From Adiantum capillus-veneris (lineage: Eukaryota; Streptophyta; Polypodiopsida; Polypodiales; Pteridaceae), in the NCBI GenBank assembly GCA_014529385.2, contig CM043953.1, positions 90,961,842 to 91,025,841 of the forward strand: a stretch of DNA of 64,000 nt, in the 5' to 3' direction. Of the stretch, positions 11,926-23,195 are shown piece by piece. Made by a program: the position numbers and the translations under genes. Within the stretch, counting starts at the first letter, position 1, and each line of letters starts with the position of its first letter. The notes beneath the pieces were generated by a model. That model did not search any database. It had not been told where the DNA came from and worked only from the letters and a program-made list of their open reading frames with translations.

Positions 11926-13284
11926 TCATTCATGATCAGCAACAACAAAAAGAGATATGAGACTCGCCGCATTACAGGTCTCTTCATCCCTCACATACAG
12001 TACTTGTTCTGCAGATACCTCATCTTGCTCCACCATCATCAATCTAGCATGATACAATTTAAGATGCAATCCATTGACCCTTGACTTATGCAAAATCCCA
12101 TCCAAGTTAGCCAGCTGATATGTACCATTCGGAAAACACTCCACTACCTTGAAAGGGCCTTCCCACTTAATTTGAAACTTCTTTTGGAAGGTGTTGTCCA
12201 GCTTACTATTGTAGCGCAAAACCAATTCATGCTTCTTGATACCATTACTTTTGACCTTTTTATTTATCTTTGCCAAAGCCTTATCCTGCACCTGCCCATA
12301 ATGTTCCAATGCACTCATCCTATCTAGCTGAACCTCTTGTAACCGTAAGAGCCTCTCTTTGAATGCATCACTAGGCTGCCCAAGCAACTTTTCTAACATC
12401 TTGACTGTAGGCAACTCTACTTCCATAGGCAATAGTGCTTCCTTTCCATATACCAAATGAAATGGAGTAAACCCTATACTTGTCTTCATTGAAGTACGGT
12501 AAGCCCATAATGCACTAGGCAATTCCAAATCCCAATTCTTTCCTTGGTGCTCTGTCACTTTCGAAAGAATTTGTACCAACTCACCATTGAATCTTTCATT
12601 TAAGCCATTACATTGTGGGTAATAAGGAGTGGTATGCTGGTGCCTAATCTTCATCTTTGCGCATAAAAAGTCTAGCAATTTAGCTCTAAATCGTGGCCCC
12701 TTATCTGAAAGTAGCTCTAGTGGCACCCCAAACTTGCAACATATTTCATCGTACACAAATTTTGCCACATCCTTTGCAGTGATTTCTTTTACTGCTATAG
12801 CCTCTGCCCATCTAGATAGATAGTCCACTGTAGTCAAAATATAGCTTTTGCCCCTGCTTGTGATTGGTAACGGGCCGATTGCATCAATCCCCCACTTTTC
12901 AAACACATCAAACGCCATAATGGTTTTTCGTAGCTCTGGCTTCAACACTCTTCTCCCAAATGCTTGACACCTATTGCAAGACCTACACCAATGGTGAACA
13001 TCCTTGCGTAAACTAGGCCATACATACCCCTCTTGCAAGATCTTATGCAAGGTGATCTTTAGAGCGAAATGGCCGCCACATGCGCCTTCATGATTCTCTT
13101 CCAACACTCTGTAAAGCTCCTCCCGCCAAGGTACACGTCTCAACACGAGATCAGCCCCTTTCATGTACAAGACATCACCAATCAATTTGTACCTGTATGC
13201 TCTACGCACAAAACCATACTTCTTAGACTTTTGAATGTCCTTCAGAATGATTCCTGTTAGCAAAAACTCCTCTTCTTGAGCCAA
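11926..13284 (-). CDS. Element 3 integrase
   Basis: 452-residue open frame, the longest in the window. Order: HHCC zinc-binding domain (HEGACGGHF, then CRSCNRCQAFG, residues about 65-110); DDE core with GIDAIGPLP (first Asp, about residue 133), LLSDKGPRFRA (second Asp, about 196) and NGLNERFNGE (Glu, about 232); a GKEALLPMEVELP motif; and the C-terminal WEGPFKVVECFPNGTYQLA domain ending near VNGLHLKLYH. All three catalytic residues are present. No chromodomain follows, as expected for Tat elements. It would insert element cDNA into the genome. One in-frame stop at 13321-13323 separates it from the preceding RNase H, so the shown start may be internal to a polyprotein. Confidence 0.9.
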   Translation of the reverse strand: MAQEEEFLLTGIILKDIQKSKKYGFVRRAYRYKLIGDVLYMKGADLVLRRVPWREELYRVLEENHEGACGGHFALKITLHKILQEGYVWPSLRKDVHHWCRSCNRCQAFGRRVLKPELRKTIMAFDVFEKWGIDAIGPLPITSRGKSYILTTVDYLSRWAEAIAVKEITAKDVAKFVYDEICCKFGVPLELLSDKGPRFRAKLLDFLCAKMKIRHQHTTPYYPQCNGLNERFNGELVQILSKVTEHQGKNWDLELPSALWAYRTSMKTSIGFTPFHLVYGKEALLPMEVELPTVKMLEKLLGQPSDAFKERLLRLQEVQLDRMSALEHYGQVQDKALAKINKKVKSNGIKKHELVLRYNSKLDNTFQKKFQIKWEGPFKVVECFPNGTYQLANLDGILHKSRVNGLHLKLYHARLMMVEQDEVSAEQVLYVRDEETCNAASLISLFVVADHE

Positions 13285-13320
13285 AATTTCTCGGCCATGA
13301 TAAAGAGGTAAATTGGTCCT

Positions 13321-13839
13321 CTACACAAATAGCTCCCCAATCATGCTCTGAGCTGCTTCATGTGCCTCTCCATTTAGAGAACGTTCAATGTGTCTGATGC
13401 TCCATGCTTCGAACTTTTTTAAGAGGCCTTTAATTCTGAAACACATTTGCTTCAATGAGGTGTTCTTGCTCTTCCACACACCCAACACTTGCCTCACAAC
13501 TAACAAGGCATCACCTATTATGCTCAACCTTCTAATCCCATGCTTCAAACAAATTTGTAATCCGGCTTCCAAAGTAGCATATTCAGCCTCATTGTTACTA
13601 TGCGCATCCAATTTGAACCCTCTCTTGCATATTTGCTCCCCCTCTGGATCATAAAGTGCTATACCCCCTGAAGCTGCATCATGGCTCTTTCTGTATGAGC
13701 CATCAAAGAACAATACATGTGCATTGTTGATCTGTGGAACTTCTTTGACTACCTTTCTCACCGCCTCTTCCTTAACAATAAGGGGATTCTCCTTGTAGGT
13801 CAACAAATCGGCTAGGGTAGCTCTTGTACTGTCTTCCAC
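13321..13839 (-). CDS. Element 3 archaeal-type second RNase H
   Basis: 172 codons. RNase H fold signatures: LFFDGSYRKSHDAASGG (first Asp), SNNEAEYATLEAGLQICL (Glu), RRLSIIGDALLVVRQVLG (third carboxylate), then HIERSLNGEAHEAAQ. In the last motif the usual Asp of the EAD triplet is His, so one catalytic carboxylate may be lost. This type differs from the native retroelement RNase H and is known as the extra aRNH of Tat elements; it removes RNA from the RNA/DNA hybrid. The N-terminal EDSTRATLADLL is the tail of the tether from the native RNase H. Confidence 0.85.
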   Translation of the reverse strand: MEDSTRATLADLLTYKENPLIVKEEAVRKVVKEVPQINNAHVLFFDGSYRKSHDAASGGIALYDPEGEQICKRGFKLDAHSNNEAEYATLEAGLQICLKHGIRRLSIIGDALLVVRQVLGVWKSKNTSLKQMCFRIKGLLKKFEAWSIRHIERSLNGEAHEAAQSMIGELFV

Positions 13840-15079
13840 TAGAAAAGAGAACTCAAACTCTTGCAGCTCAATTACCCATTCTCTCTACTAACAACTTCAC
13901 TCGGCTTGCACAATACATTGGCCTCGTATAATGGTTGTCCCTTCCCCTTTTGCAATAGCATGGATCTAATGGCATCATCCCCTACTGATGGATTTACATA
14001 AAACACTTGCTCCCAATCAGGAGCCTGCATGGTTGACAACCCCCCTAACACCTCTTTCACCTCTTGAAACACTTCTTCACACTTGTCATCCCATTGCAAA
14101 GGATCATGCTTTGCCACTTGTTGTAATGGATAAAGGAGCTGCGAAGACAATGGAATAAACCGTGCCATGTACTTCACTTTTTGTATATAGGTTGCCAATT
14201 GCTTTGTACTCATAGGTGATGGAAGAAGAATAATAGATTTAACCTTGTCTGGATTAGCCTCAATGCCATTTTCTGACACCATGTGGCCCAATAACTTCAC
14301 CTTTGGCTATGCTAGATGACATTTCTTTGGATTTAGTTGTCCTCCACATTCATCATATCGAGCCAATACCATCTGCAGCTTCTCATGGTGTTCAGCCCTG
14401 CTACTGTAGACACATAAGTCGTCCATAAAAGCTTTAACACAACTACCAATGAATGGTTCCAATACCCAATTTGCTCTCTCTTGATAGCAAGATGGTCCAT
14501 TTGACAACCCAAATGGCAATACCATGTAGCAATAGCAGCCCCATGTCGTAATGAAAGCTGTCTTTGTTCGGTCTTTAAGAGCAATCTTCAATTGAAATTA
14601 GCCTGAAAAACCATCACACACACACTGTACCTCTCATAACCTGAATCCAAGATCTGATTGATGAATAGGAGAGGATATGGGTTCTTCTTAGTGGCTACAT
14701 TTAAGGGTTTAAAATCTATACAAATCCTCCACTTTCCATCCTTCTTTGGGCTGACTACTACTGGACTCACCCATTCTGTGGTTTCCACTGGGACTATGAA
14801 CCCTGCCTTCAATAACTTGTCCACCTCTTCCCACAAGGCTTCCATTTGCTCTTGACCCATCCTTCTTAGCCTTTGCCACACTGGCTTAGCACCTTCTTTC
14901 AACTCTATATGCATCTCTTCTCCCTTGAACCCTCTGATCTCTTCATATGAAGTAATGAACAAATCAGGAAAACTAGCTAGCACGTGCAAATATATCTCCT
15001 TCTCCATAGTTGAGAGGTCTCCACTGATCATTTGTGTCATCAATTCCTGCTTCTTTGACAATTCAACCTTGGTTTGCAT
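13840..15079 (-). pseudogene. Element 3 reverse transcriptase and eroded native RNase H
   Basis: RT fingers are at 15079-14640 (GFIVPVETTEWVSPVVV, KDGKWRICIDFKPLN, NPYPLLFINQILD). A TG-run length change and a nearby stop at about 14600-14625 break the frame at the palm motif with the first catalytic Asp. RT resumes at 14591 (WGCYCYMVLPFGLSNGPS) and carries the active-site variant AFMDDLCVYS near 14430. Connection and thumb lie at 14300-14100. The native RNase H starts (WEQVFYVNPSVGDDAI) but jumps from a VVSRE stretch straight to WVIELQEFEFSFL, so most of its core is deleted. Confidence 0.85.
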
Positions 15080-15154
15080 TAGCCCTTCAATAACTTCACA
15101 AGGCCCTTCACTTTCATCTTCAATCTCATTTGCAAATGCAACTAAACCAGACTC

Positions 15155-16024
15155 CTAGATTTCTTTGTCCATCAAAAGAAATGCAACATCAACATCCTCA
15201 TCACTGTTGGTATTACTATCATTGTCCTCATCAGACACTGTGGAATAGTCTTCATCACTAGACTCATCCTCATCTTCATAAAGCCCTTCCAATACTTTCC
15301 TTGTGTCCATATTACATAGCTTCTTGGCACTTGTCTTTCCATAGAGGCTAATCGTACCACGTCTCCAATCTTGAACATCTCCCACTGCACGTAACCATGG
15401 TCTGCCCAATATAATAGGATATGCTCCCAACCCCACTGGCATCACATGAAAATCAACCACTACCTTTGCATCATATGCCTCCACTTCTAAGCTCTTTACA
15501 ACACCCAAACATTTTACTTTTTGATGGTTTGCCAATCTAATCCGGAAGCCTGACACCCCAGTCACTGTAAGACCCATCTTCTCAACGCATAAGTGTGTTA
15601 TGACACATATTTGGGCTCCTCCATCAACATAAACTTGTCCCGGATTTTTTCTTTTGTGCCACACATCTACTATTGGACAAATGTCTGGTAGCTCATCCAT
15701 CGCCAACACCTTCACTGAACCTCTCTTTGGCTCTTTCTCCATTGGGTTAACCATCCTCTTCCACTGTGTCTTTAGCTTAGGCACCATTTCTATAAGTTGC
15801 CCAAAAGTAACATCAGCCTTCCTGCTTGTCAAATCCTCCTTCAAGTCATAGCTTAATTGCCCATCCCCTAGTGGAAAATCTGAAACATGAAACTTGCGAC
15901 GAGCCCTCCTTTTCCTCTTGGCCTTGACATCCTCGCCTTCATGGCTCTTTCCCTTCTTCTTACTAAGACCTGGGGCACTTCTTCCTTCCTTGTCCTCTGT
16001 GGTCCTCTTCCCAATATGCATCAC
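15155..16024 (-). CDS. Element 3 aspartic protease region
   Basis: 289 codons. N-terminal basic linker (KAKRKRRARRKFH), protease active site YVDGGAQICVIT near residue 130, with DGGA replacing the usual D(S/T)GA, and the domain end YPIILGRPWLRA near residue 205. An acidic tail (DEDESSDEDYSTVSDED) leads to RT. It would cleave the gag-pol polyprotein. It lies out of frame with gag, as in elements that frameshift between gag and pol. An in-frame TAG at 15155-15157 separates it from RT. Confidence 0.85.
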   Translation of the reverse strand: MMHIGKRTTEDKEGRSAPGLSKKKGKSHEGEDVKAKRKRRARRKFHVSDFPLGDGQLSYDLKEDLTSRKADVTFGQLIEMVPKLKTQWKRMVNPMEKEPKRGSVKVLAMDELPDICPIVDVWHKRKNPGQVYVDGGAQICVITHLCVEKMGLTVTGVSGFRIRLANHQKVKCLGVVKSLEVEAYDAKVVVDFHVMPVGLGAYPIILGRPWLRAVGDVQDWRRGTISLYGKTSAKKLCNMDTRKVLEGLYEDEDESSDEDYSTVSDEDNDSNTNSDEDVDVAFLLMDKEI

Positions 16025-16035
16025 TAATGTATCCT

Positions 16036-17217
16036 CTAGCTTTGATGCCTTCTCAAGGTGACTACACTTATCACTTTTGTCTTTCCCTTTTCCTCTTGGG
16101 TTAATCCACTCGTGCCTTCCTCTCCCTTAATTTCAATGCCATAATCATTTGACCTAGTTAGCACCTGTCTTGGCAATGGATACATGTCTCCTTCCATCCT
16201 TGGTGGCTTATCACATTGCGGGCTGATGTGGCCCAACTCTCCGCAATCATAACACGTGGGCGTCTGCCTCCAAAACCTATCATTGCTTTGTCCAACACCA
16301 TTCCTAGGTCTTTCTTCACCTCCTGGCTGATTTGCAAACCTCCCCCGACCTCGATTATTTCGCACATTACCCATCATGTTTAGGCTGAGATTCTTCATTA
16401 AATCTACCACTTGCCTCATGTCTTGCCTTAGCCCATCATCTTGCACTGCTGTAGTGACCACTGCTGGCATAACTTGAGAAGTAACAGGAACCACTGGTTC
16501 ATGATGAACCCCTGGCATGCAACCTTGTAAAGAGTCCATACGCTGAAACTCAGACCTCCTGGGCGAAGACTCCACCCCTAGCTGGCTCATTTTCCTCAGC
16601 TTCCACTCTTTGTTCCTTGCCACCTCTAGTGCATCTTCATATGTCCTAGGCTTCTTTAGCTCCACTCTCGAACGTATATTCCCCCTAAGACCAGCCAAGA
16701 ACCTGTCTTTCTTCATCATGTCAAGTGGGGGTACTTGTGGTGCTAAGGCCTAGCACATCCGCTCCCATGCTAATGAAAACTTACGTATGTACGCATCTAC
16801 TGGCTCACCTTCCTTTTGCACCAAACCCTGTACTTCTTGCCACACTTTGTCAGGATCTTCTGTCTTCACAAATTCCACTTCCAATCGATGCCTTAGATTG
16901 TCCCAACTCAATCTTATAGGTGGATCAGCCACACGCAACTCCTCTTCAAATGCTTTGGACCAAACTCGTGCATCACTCTTCAAAAAAATCTGGAGAAGAC
17001 GTAACATCTGCGCCGGGTCATGAATCTGGTTGCTAATGCAAGCAACCTCCATCTTTTCCAAAAAGTCTTCCACATCTTCATCACTTCTTCCATGAAATTC
17101 TAGATAAGAGAAAGCCATGGATACCCAAGTTACGATGCTTTGAGAACCCTTTCGAACACACGTGCAAGAACCCAAAATTTTTGACCGACTCAATCCCCAA
17201 ACTTCAATGGAGCTCAA
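16036..17217 (-). pseudogene. Element 3 gag with one in-frame stop
   Basis: Two segments in the same frame, 17217-16750 and 16747-16036, divided by one TAG. The first holds the capsid-like retrotransposon gag domain (MAFSYLEFHGRSDEDVEDFL, ending with a QKEGEPVDAYIRKFSLAWE-type motif). The second holds a basic Arg/Gly-rich part (NNRGRGRFANQ) and a CCHC knuckle CYDCGELGHISPQC. Gag forms the cytoplasmic particle that packages the RNA. The first plausible gag ATG may be the one encoding MAFSYLEFHG rather than the earliest in-frame Met. Confidence 0.82.
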
Positions 17218-18101
17218 CTTTAGATAAGGACAAACACATGCACATCAAATGAGTTTTCATAGTTAATCATCGGAATTACAACAGGCAAAGGGCATTCTAG
17301 TATCTCTCTTAATCTTCTTGGCCCGAACATAAAGACTATGAACTGCAGGAAAAAAATCTTCCTGGACACATGAACATTTATCTGGATTCTTTGAGTTAAA
17401 TGAAAAGGAGTGAATCGAGGGCCATTTTGATCATCCATTAAAGTCAACCATGCAGCTTCCAAGAAGACACACCTGACTTATCCTCTCATTTTTGCCAAAA
17501 TTTCAGCAGCATAACAGCATAAATGGCTTAAAAGACCAAAAAACCAGCCATCATAACTTGGAAAAATTTTGATAGAGTTTCCCAAGAAGTAGAGCAATGA
17601 GAACCCAAAAATATAGACTGTATATGTATGCATAACCTGCCAATAATAGAACCCGAGCATCAAGTAGGAATCACTAGTACATAACCGAAAGGATCTCACA
17701 TTTGAGAATCCCCCAGCTCAATAAAACCTCACGCTATCGACCCTCTCATGAAAGCTTATGCAAATCTCGTATAGTCAAGTCTCAGAAATGACTATCTTCC
17801 AGACCAAGTCTCAGAAATGGCTTGGACTGCCAAATAAAACCAAGTATGGCTCCACAAAGGCGTACAATGGCAGTTTCGACAAGTAACGTACAATACCAGC
17901 AGACAATGCGCTCAAACATGCACCAAATGATGCATATCCACGGCAACTATAAGTGACTTCTACTTGCCAGTATATCACTCTACTCCAGCTACCTGTACCT
18001 GTGTGAATCACCTGTACCTGTACCTGTCCCTATAACCTGTAATCTGTACTCCCGAAGCTGAAGGTACTCGAAGAAGATCCTTAGTGGGGGCACCAAAAGA
18101 A
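17218..18101 (-). other. Element 3 leader and putative primer-binding site
   Basis: Non-coding leader between 5' LTR and gag. The minus strand next to the LTR reads TTCTTTTGGTGCCCCCACT; TGGTGCCCCC is the likely primer site, but I cannot name the tRNA. It contains short CCTGTA repeats (about 17990-18045), a repeated AAGTCTCAGAAATG, and a stretch at about 17700-17910 that resembles the leader of the unrelated copia C at 57290-57480. Confidence 0.6.
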
Positions 18102-19237
18102 TGTGAGCAGGATGGAAACACACACAACGCCTCTATAATGACCTGACACACACTCTTGGGATGATACACGCACACACTATGGGACACCACTCGGCTTACA
18201 CAACCCACCTGGCCGAGACAGGGAACACACCGATGGAGTGAGAGGAGAGAGACTGCCCATTTGCCCACTCCATACAGAGAGACACACACACACACACCCA
18301 AAAAACTCAGCTCAAAAGAGAAGAATTTTTTATGTTTAGATAAAATTGAGATTGGGCCAACACCAATGGGGCAAATAGTTCACACAATATGGGTAAAATA
18401 TGCTAGATACAATCACAAATTGGAGCAGAAGCTTCGCTCATAGGAGAAACTTACATACACAGCCAAAAAAAAAAAAAAAAGTGAGGAATTTGGAAAAATG
18501 GACAATACCATCGCGTTTGGAACGGCCCAAAACCCCAGTCTACAATGTCAAAGTGCTCAAATCCGACCTCGGATGAGCAGTTTATGGCCAAAACAGGCTC
18601 CAAAAACTCACTTGCGGTTGTTCCTCCTCTTCTCTTCACGTTCTTTCTGGTATTCTCTTAGGTTTTTCAGTTCCCACACTTAGATTTATTACTTGGGCAC
18701 CTTTGTCCTTTTAGTTGACCTCAAACGGACCGCGAACAAGCCAAAAAGTGGCCTCGCAGTGCATAGTTATCACCCTACTGCATCCATCCACACACCTGGC
18801 ACTCAACTTTTTCCAATAATGCATCCCACCACCATGTGAAGTGGCCCCCAAATATAGTCCTCATGATGACCTTTTTGCATAATTATCATAAGAAAACACC
18901 CACGTCGTGTCCGTACTTATCCACGTGCAAGTATCGACCCCATTCGACCTCCTGATGCCACTAGATGCCATCTGATGCACTTGCTTACCTCATGTCTTCG
19001 GCCCTTAGATAGCTTCCTCGAGAAGTTTTACGCGCTACCAACTCCTCATTGTTTTAGAAAAAACACAGTGATACTGGTGATGATGAAAATCGATGCACTA
19101 TGTACATGCTGTCCTACCTGTACACATATGGGCCCCACATAACCACATGGCTCTGGAAAATGGGAAATCCTTTATTTTATGCACCATGCATGTGTATATA
19201 CATATGCTCAATCCCTTGCTCCAAAAAACTCCTAACA
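18102..19237 (-). repeat. 5' LTR of element 3
   Basis: 1,136 bp, TG...CA, matching 10731-11897 along its length. Followed by ACGT at 19238, which matches the bases before the other LTR. Confidence 0.9.
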
Positions 19238-19241
19238 ACGT

Positions 19242-19767
19242 TCTTTCTTGTTAAGTCATGTAATGGGCCTGCTATTAGCAAGAATTTTTCTATGAAGCGT
19301 CTATAATATGAACACATACCTATAAAGCTTCGTACTTCCTATAGATTCCTTGGATTAGGCCATACTTTTATTACCTCTAACTTTGTTGGATCCATACGGG
19401 TGCCATCTTTAGAGATAGTGTGACCTAACTATTGAATCTCTTGTAGGAAAAATGCACTTTTCTTTTGATTGATGAAAAGCTTATTCTTTCTCACAACTTG
19501 AAAGATTACTTGGAGGTGTTGCTTGTACTCCTCAAGAGAATTTGAGTGGCCCATGGCACATGAAATATGTTTTTGATAGTGATCTTATTTAGTGCTCTTT
19601 AGTAGACACACATGTGATATGTGCCGTCTTTCTTTTGTATTGAAAGTACTGGTGAATAGAATGGAGATGAGTTAGGCCTTACCATCCCTTTTTCCACCAA
19701 ATTATGCACTTGCCTCATGATATTCTCTTGTTGAGCTTGTTAGGTGGTGAGCTTCCTGGTAGAAGCT
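19242..19767 (-). pseudogene. Chromovirus copy 2 reverse transcriptase remnant
   Basis: Continuation of copy 2 beyond element 3. It aligns with copy 1 at 2450-3035: the connection region (IGMCSYYRRFI-like and an NKLFINQKKSAFFLQ-like stretch) and part of the fingers. The RT core with the catalytic Asp pair is absent here as well, so this deletion predates the split of the two copies or arose twice. Confidence 0.72.
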
Positions 19768-21486
19768 CTATTTCATGGTCATCATCCCTCGTTTTGGAGG
19801 TGGCTCACTAGGGATGTCATCAATGGAAACATCTTGGTATCTGTTTAGGAAATTAGACAACTCTAATTCCTCTTGATTCCCTTTATTGCTACTTGTGAAA
19901 CCATTGGAATCATTTACAGATTCTCCAACAAAACTCATACATGCAGAAGTAGAGCTTTTCATGGATTTATCAAAAGCAAGCATATATACCAGGGATATGG
20001 TGTTCACTGACTCATTAGCATCTATATACATGCTTTTTTCCCTGTAGGTGAAGTAGATTCTCCTTTCAGGGAACTTCATGTTGGAAGCCATGAGGTTAAA
20101 CCATGGTGCCCCAACAATAACATCCTCATGTTTGAGAGGGGAGATGAAGAAATCCTCTTTGTCCACATAGGTTTGGACATGAAGCCTCAATTTTCCAATT
20201 AAGGGAGTAACGGAGATGCCTTGTCCCTTGATAGCTCCATTGGCTTTCAATGTATCTCCCATCTCGTGGGCTTGTATGCCTAGCTTGGTGGTCAACTCGG
20301 TGGAAATGAAGTTGTGAGTTGAAGCAGGGTCAAACAAAATAAAGGCATTATCACTTGCATCTTTCCCGAAGCATAGGAAAGGAGAAATCCTTGGCAATGA
20401 GCATCCTCTTTTGGAGCTTCAACCATAGAGGCTCTAGGCGGCTCATTGCACACATTTCTTTGGGGGCAGGCATGATAGGCTTGTCCTTGCTCCTCGCACT
20501 TGAAGCACCGGTTATCTTTGCGATAATGCTCTAGCTCCTTAGGAGAAAGTCGATTCTTGCCTTTGTAGACTCCTTTCTCCTTAGCTTTATTGTTGTTGAT
20601 AAAGTTGCCGTTTTGAAGAATTTTGAGCATTGTTCTTTCCTTTGCTTCATTTTGATCTTTGTTTTCCATGGTCTTGGCATTCCTTTTAGCCCCTTGTTGG
20701 AAATTAATGCGCGAAGCAACCATAAAGTGGTGGATTACTTCCGTGATAGAACCAGGCCATTGGGATTTGAAATACTCGGCAATTTCTTCAAGTAATCTCG
20801 CACGTAATTGTTGCTTTTTCTCGGCAAAGTTTATTTTTTAAAAGACAGTAGCCTTGAAATGAAAATCCCAAAACTTGTCCACATATTTGTTGATAAACTA
20901 ATGGGAGAGAGGCTTCAAACTCCACCATTTGGTAAGCACTTTGTCATTTGCATCACTTGCAAGGAATTGCTTCATGATGGAAACTCATAGAGTTTTCCAT
21001 GTCTTTGGGACTTTGTTGTTGCCACAAAGTCTAACCCACCATTGACGAGTAGATTCTTGGAAGTGCATAGCTACATGACGTAGCTTGGATGACTCCGTGA
21101 AGCCCTCGTCTCTAAAGGCTGCATCAAATTTTTGGATGAAGGTCAATACTTTGTCGGTAGCACCAAAGGTGCCATCATAGGTGAGAAAAGAAATACTCTT
21201 TCCTCCCTCTTTGAACTTCTTGAGCTTTTGGGACCTTCGCCATACAAGGTAAGATTTGCGATGCCCTCCCCTCTTGTATTCTCTAGGATAATAGCTATTG
21301 CTTTAGTTGGAAGAGGAGGAAGGTGAAGAAGAGGGTGACCTCTTTCTTACCCTTTTCTTCCTTTGTTTCCTCTCTTCCCTTTTGGAGTGACGAGGAGAAG
21401 GACTGTGGGTTGACCGTTTCCTCTTAGGAGGAGTTGGCGATCATTTAGACCGCCGTCTTCGTCAAGCCACATCTTTAGAGGAACTT
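19768..21486 (-). pseudogene. Chromovirus copy 2 protease and gag, 5' truncated
   Basis: Protease region at 20397-19768 with FDPASTHNFIS (DPAS where copy 1 has DPGS), then HVQTYVDKEDFFISPLKHED and NLMASNMKFPERRIYFTY. Gag lies at 20723-20397 and, in broken frames, up to 21486. The zinc knuckle reads CFKCEEQGQAYHAC, with the conserved His replaced by Gln. Homology with copy 1 stops at a GAGGAACTT matching 4792-4800, after which copia A sequence starts. The gag N-terminus and the whole 5' end are lost. Confidence 0.82.
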
Positions 21487-23195
21487 CCCAAAAACATCAC
21501 TATGCACAAGCTGCAATCTGCATGTGGCCCAAACTGAACCATCCTTTGGAAACATAGAATGCTATATCTTACCCAAAATACAGCCTTCACAAACATGTTT
21601 GACAGGTGCTTCAAGAGGTGGCAAAGAAGCAACAATATCAGATTTCTGCAAACGCAGCAAACTGACAAAATTTAGATGACCAAAACATGCATGCTAAAGT
21701 TTTGCATCTGAAATAGCCTTTGAATCCACAATCTCTTTTGCAAAATTCTGCCCACACTTGTCATACAAAGTGAGCTTATACAGCCCACGACATAAAATGT
21801 TAGATACAACAATTTCATCATCGAAACTGAGATCATGTACTGTACATTTGTCATCCACAAATTTGACTACTAGACCAAGTCTAGAAAGTGCAGATACAGA
21901 CAAAAGATTCTTCTTGATCCTAGGTACATAAAGTGCATCAACAAGTGTGAAAGAACTACATTTGGAGCAGTAAGCACAAGCTTTCCAACTCCCTGAACCG
22001 GATAAGAGGCATTGTTGGCACAAGTAACTAAATTCCCATGAGGGATAAACTCAAGAGAGGTGAACAAATCACGATGTGAGGTAATGTGCTTTGTAGCACC
22101 ACTGTCAAAATACCACACATGTGAATGTGCAGCAACTGACATGCATGCATCATGGACAACAAGATTATAGGTACACTCTGCACAAAAAGCCCATTCTGCA
22201 TCAACATCAGGATCACAGTCTCCTTTCACAGAACGCTCAACAATAGCTGCATTTGTAGTGGAACCAACATTTGCAGTGGAACCACCCTCCTCTTTGGCCT
22301 TCAACTTAGGACACTGCTTGATCAAGTGATCATTAGCTTTACAATAATGGCAATGCATCTTCTTTTTATCCTTATCATCAAAATTTAGAGACGAATTGTT
22401 GCCAACAGAAGCATTAGGAACAGGTGATTTTCCACTCGCACAAGAACCATAAGAAGTGGTTGCATTGCTGCTAGCACCTTTTCTTTGAGCAGCAATAAAG
22501 GCCTGTTCAACTGCGCGTTGTCTAGTCCTGTTTTTGGAAAGCGACTCTTGCAAGAGCAATGTGCATAATGCATCAAACTTGACAAGTTCAAGATTTCCTT
22601 GGGTCATAAGTCTTCAAGTACTAGCAAAAGTCTGGTAAGGATCTGGCAAGGCATCAAGAACAATCTGTACAAGAAAAATCTCAAAAATGACTTCACCTGC
22701 ACAAATAAGTTACTCATTGATATCCTTGAAACCACTAAGGAAAGTGTCTATATCATCTTCCTCATGCATAATCTTCCACTCCAACTCTTTGCGCAGCAAT
22801 GCAATTTTTGCCTCATTGCGGCTTGCATAAAGACCAGCCAGAATATCCCAAGCCTGTTTTGCTTTCACTGAACGAATGTGAGGAGTAATGGTGCGCTTCA
22901 CAGACAAAGAAACCAACGCATGAGATTACACATCCTTTACATCCCAATGAGCTTGTTCTATCGTAGGCAAAACAACTCTAATAGCAGCAATCCTTGCAGC
23001 AAGACCTGCAACATCCTCAACATTGGCTACATCCTCAGAACCAGGACGCACATCAATGCTCTGCACAATATTCTAGATGCCCTTTGACACAAGAACATGT
23101 TGCATCATGTAATCCCACACAGGGTAATTGTCCCCATCCACCAATCTGTCCTCAACAACAAACATCTTGAACACATATGTGTTGTTGTCGGCCAT
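21487..23195 (-). pseudogene. Copia A gag, protease and pre-integrase
   Basis: Gag start is the ATG at 23195 (MADNNTYVFKMF), following the leader. Gag continues in one main frame with a few stops: RLVDGDNYPVW, KQAWDILAGLYASRNEAKI, EEDDIDTFLSGF. A CCHC knuckle CHYCKANDHLIKQC lies near 22360-22320, and the protease active site WYFDSGATKHIT near 22120-22090. After a frameshift near 21990, ALYVPRIKKNLLSVS and the GAG-pre-integrase zinc region follow (HACFGHLNF, KHVCEGCILGK), ending at LQLVHSDVFG. The next 70-80 integrase residues are missing, lost with the 5' end of chromovirus copy 2. Confidence 0.87.

Larger units (their letters stand above)
10731..19237 (-). mobile_element. Tat-like Ty3/gypsy element with second RNase H (element 3)
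   Basis: An 8.5-kb element with two LTRs (10731-11897 and 18102-19237), both TGTGAGCAGG to CTCCTAACA on the plus strand, flanked by ACGT (10727-10730 and 19238-19241); this becomes AACGT if the terminal LTR base is shared. Minus-strand order: gag, protease, RT, native RNase H remnant, archaeal-type RNase H, integrase. An extra RNase H between the native one and integrase is diagnostic of the Tat lineage. It is the best preserved element here, with about three stops, one clear frameshift site and one deletion. It sits in the RNase H to RT region of chromovirus copy 2. Confidence 0.9.
7198..21486 (-). mobile_element. Ty3/gypsy chromovirus copy 2, split by a Tat-like element
   Basis: Same family and order as copy 1. 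The outer segments are 7198-10730 (3' LTR, chromodomain, integrase, RNase H) and 19238-21486 (RT, protease, gag). The middle is element 3 (10731-19237). The 5' LTR, primer site and gag N-terminus are absent: gag stops at about 21486 and copia A begins directly. The integration site in copia A is at 7197/7198. All reading frames are broken. Confidence 0.85.
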
